Below are positions 62,553-64,000 of a stretch of 64,000 nucleotides of DNA, one piece after another. The position numbers and the translations under genes were made by a program. The stretch comes from JAEEJA01 sp036343175 (lineage in GTDB: Bacteria; Bacillota; Clostridia; Lachnospirales; Lachnospiraceae), in NCBI GenBank assembly GCA_036343175.1, contig JAZASR010000001.1, positions 1 to 64,000 of the forward strand, given 5' to 3'. The notes beneath the pieces are model-generated. The model worked only from the letters and a program-made list of their open reading frames with translations. It did no database searches and had not been told where the DNA came from. The stretch's first letter is position 1, and the number at the start of each line of letters is the position of its first letter.

Positions 62553-62786
62553 TCAATCTATGATAATTATTTCTAAAATGTTTACGTTGGCTTTTAAGAA
62601 ATAGATATTATTTTCGTATGGATTTCGTATGCTGTCTGGCATATTGCACAATAGAAATCAAAAACAATAGGCATAAAATTGGTCAATATTAACAATCGTT
62701 TAGTAAAAAGTTCATGTTAACGAAAAATTTTCTTATGCAATATGTTGGAAAATTTTCAAAAATTCCAATTTTTTTTGTTAAAAATA
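62553..62786. other. A+T-rich glgC upstream region with inverted repeat
   Basis: No gene is seen. TTGGAA (62744-62749) and TTCCAA (62762-62767) form an inverted repeat separated by 12 bases, just upstream of the -35 box and possibly an operator. The strongly A+T-rich stretch could also act as an UP-like element. Confidence 0.4.
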
Positions 62787-62815
62787 TTCACATTGGACTT
62801 AAGTTATGGTATAAT
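62787..62815 (+). promoter_or_regulatory. Predicted sigma-A promoter of glgC
   Basis: TTCACA at 62787-62792 and TATAAT at 62810-62815 with a 17-base spacer, 32 bases before the coding start. Confidence 0.7.
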
Positions 62816-62847
62816 TTTCGTAATTTAGAAATGAGAGAGGTGATAAT

Positions 62848-64000
62848 GTGATCAAGAAGGAAATGATAGCTATGCTGCTTGCAGGTGGTCAGGGCTCAAG
62901 ACTTGGCGTACTTACAGCCAATGTTGCAAAGCCGGCTGTATCTTTCGGTGGTAAATACAGGATCATTGATTTCCCACTCAGCAACTGCATAAACTCCGGC
63001 ATTGATACAGTAGGTGTACTTACGCAGTATCAGCCATTGAAACTGAATACTCACATCGGTATTGGTATCCCGTGGGATCTCGATAGAAATGTCGGTGGTG
63101 TCTCAGTTCTTCCTCCTTATGAGAAGAGCACCAGCAGTGAATGGTACACAGGTACTGCTAACGCTATTTATCAGAACCTGAAGTACATGGAGTATTACAA
63201 CCCGGATTATGTCATCATACTTGGCGGTGACCATATCTACAAGATGGATTACGAAGTAATGCTCGACTTCCACAAAGCAAACAAGGCAGACATCACATTA
63301 GCTACGATACCTGTACCGATCGAGGAAGCAAGTCGTTTTGGTGTTGTTATCACCGATGAGAATAAGCAGATCCTTGAATTCGAGGAGAAGCCTGAACATC
63401 CGAGAAGCAACTTAGCCTCCATGGGTATTTATATTTTCTCGTGGCCGGTACTTAAGGATGCACTTATCAAGCTTAAGGATCAGCCGGAATGCGATTTCGG
63501 CAAGCATATCATTCCATATTGCCATAAGAAGGGTTCACGTATATTCGCATACGAGTTCAACGGCTACTGGAAGGATGTAGGAACACTTGGTTCATATTGG
63601 AAGGCCAATATGGAGCTCATCGATCTTATCCCGGTATTCAATCTTTATGAAGAGTTCTGGAAGATCTATACAAAGAGCGACAGGGTCCCTCCGCAGTACA
63701 TATCTTCCGATGCAGTCATCGATAAGGCGATTATCGGAGAAGCAACCGAGGTATATGGCGAAGTACATAACTCAGTAATAGGCTCCGGAGTTGTTGTCAA
63801 GAAGGGAGCTGTCGTTCGTGATTCTATCCTCATGAACGGATGCGTGATCGGCGAGAATACTGTTGTTGACAAGTCGATCATTGCAGAAGACGCAGTAATA
63901 GGTGCTAACTGTCATCTTGGAGTAGGGGAAGAAGTACCTAATAAGGTTAAGCCAAAGGTATATGCATTTGGTCTTGCAACCGTAGGCGAGAAGTCCGTTA
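62848..64000 (+). CDS. glgC: Glucose-1-phosphate adenylyltransferase (cut by window end)
   Basis: GTG 62848 follows GAGAGGTGATAAT. The 384 codons present cover most of the enzyme (full length near 420). The nucleotide-binding start MLLAGGQGSRLGVLTANVAKP, the KPAVSFGGKYRIIDFPLSNC region, GDHIYKMDY, the substrate-binding GYWKDVGTL and the C-terminal left-handed beta-helix repeats (VIGSGVVVKKGAVVRDSIL) are visible. It makes ADP-glucose for glycogen. In many Clostridia a second subunit, glgD, follows; that would lie outside the window. Own promoter. Confidence 0.96.
   Translation, partial: MIKKEMIAMLLAGGQGSRLGVLTANVAKPAVSFGGKYRIIDFPLSNCINSGIDTVGVLTQYQPLKLNTHIGIGIPWDLDRNVGGVSVLPPYEKSTSSEWYTGTANAIYQNLKYMEYYNPDYVIILGGDHIYKMDYEVMLDFHKANKADITLATIPVPIEEASRFGVVITDENKQILEFEEKPEHPRSNLASMGIYIFSWPVLKDALIKLKDQPECDFGKHIIPYCHKKGSRIFAYEFNGYWKDVGTLGSYWKANMELIDLIPVFNLYEEFWKIYTKSDRVPPQYISSDAVIDKAIIGEATEVYGEVHNSVIGSGVVVKKGAVVRDSILMNGCVIGENTVVDKSIIAEDAVIGANCHLGVGEEVPNKVKPKVYAFGLATVGEKSV

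Overview
The window looks like chromosomal DNA of a Gram-positive anaerobe of the Clostridia, most probably family Lachnospiraceae (genus not determinable by eye). The grounds are AGGAGG-type ribosome binding sites, the order rpmJ-rpsM-rpsK-rpsD-rpoA-rplQ-ecfA, a long Alu-domain-type SRP RNA, several cyclic-di-GMP proteins, and many secreted Ig-like (Big_2), BspA-type leucine-rich-repeat and transglutaminase-like proteins. There is no CRISPR array, prophage or resistance island. The only mobile element is the 3' tail of an IS30-like insertion sequence at the left edge.

Layout. 1-3460: IS30 tail that has cut off the 5' end of a gene for an exported-looking protein, followed by two membrane proteins and an ABC ATPase. 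3610-8249: MATE exporter, HD-GYP and EAL cyclic-di-GMP phosphodiesterases, and a decayed hydroxyacyl-CoA dehydrogenase. 8353-14050: secreted transglutaminase/BspA protein, GDPD phosphodiesterase and an M56-like membrane protein that has lost HExxH. 14384-14859: four-tRNA operon (Pro, Gly, Arg, His) behind a perfect consensus promoter. 14979-20738: cell-wall amidase, small Ig-like protein, Bax-inhibitor-1 protein, L-lactate dehydrogenase, tRNA-Gln with a partial 3' duplication, a nuclease-like/winged-helix protein and a NUDIX hydrolase. 20772-24570: two paralogous secreted proteins sharing an unrecognised C-terminal domain. 24873-26525: NhaC-type antiporter. 26982-36192: alpha ribosomal operon plus a dispersed ECF transporter module (ecfA1, J-protein, S-like membrane protein, ecfA2, unknown, ecfT). 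36360-39194: a consensus promoter with an operator-like repeat in front of a 32-codon membrane peptide, then a second EAL protein and an unknown protein on the minus strand. 39524-47679: YlmH-like S4 protein, rsmA, two large peptidases and an L,D-transpeptidase. 47880-48122: SRP RNA. 48362-52786: SDR enzyme, degenerate LCP-like and TagA/WecG-like pair, and sugar-ABC ATPase. 52994-62272: CdaR-like regulator, ftsE-ftsX, an M23 hydrolase, ctpA, uvrB and ispE. 62848-end: glgC, cut by the window edge.

How the genes work together. Cell-envelope growth is the dominant theme: FtsEX with its likely partner hydrolase, CtpA, Amidase_3, YkuD transpeptidase, LCP/TagA homologues and secreted surface proteins. 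Translation (ribosomal proteins, tRNAs, SRP RNA, RsmA, YlmH) and cyclic-di-GMP turnover are the other two themes. Several envelope or signalling proteins look like catalytically dead versions of known enzymes (M56, LCP, TagA/WecG, a GGDEF domain).

A recurrent structural feature is short, degenerate tandem repeats of about 21-35 bp confined to intergenic regions, seen at 14279, 26834, 35249, 40320 and 62277. Each lies just upstream of a gene or promoter and each has a different unit. No complete novel defence or biosynthetic system is evident. The strongest candidates for undescribed biology are these repeats, the small membrane peptide at 36472, the paralogous secreted domain at 20772-24570, the nuclease-wHTH protein at 19065 and the J-protein inside the ECF module.
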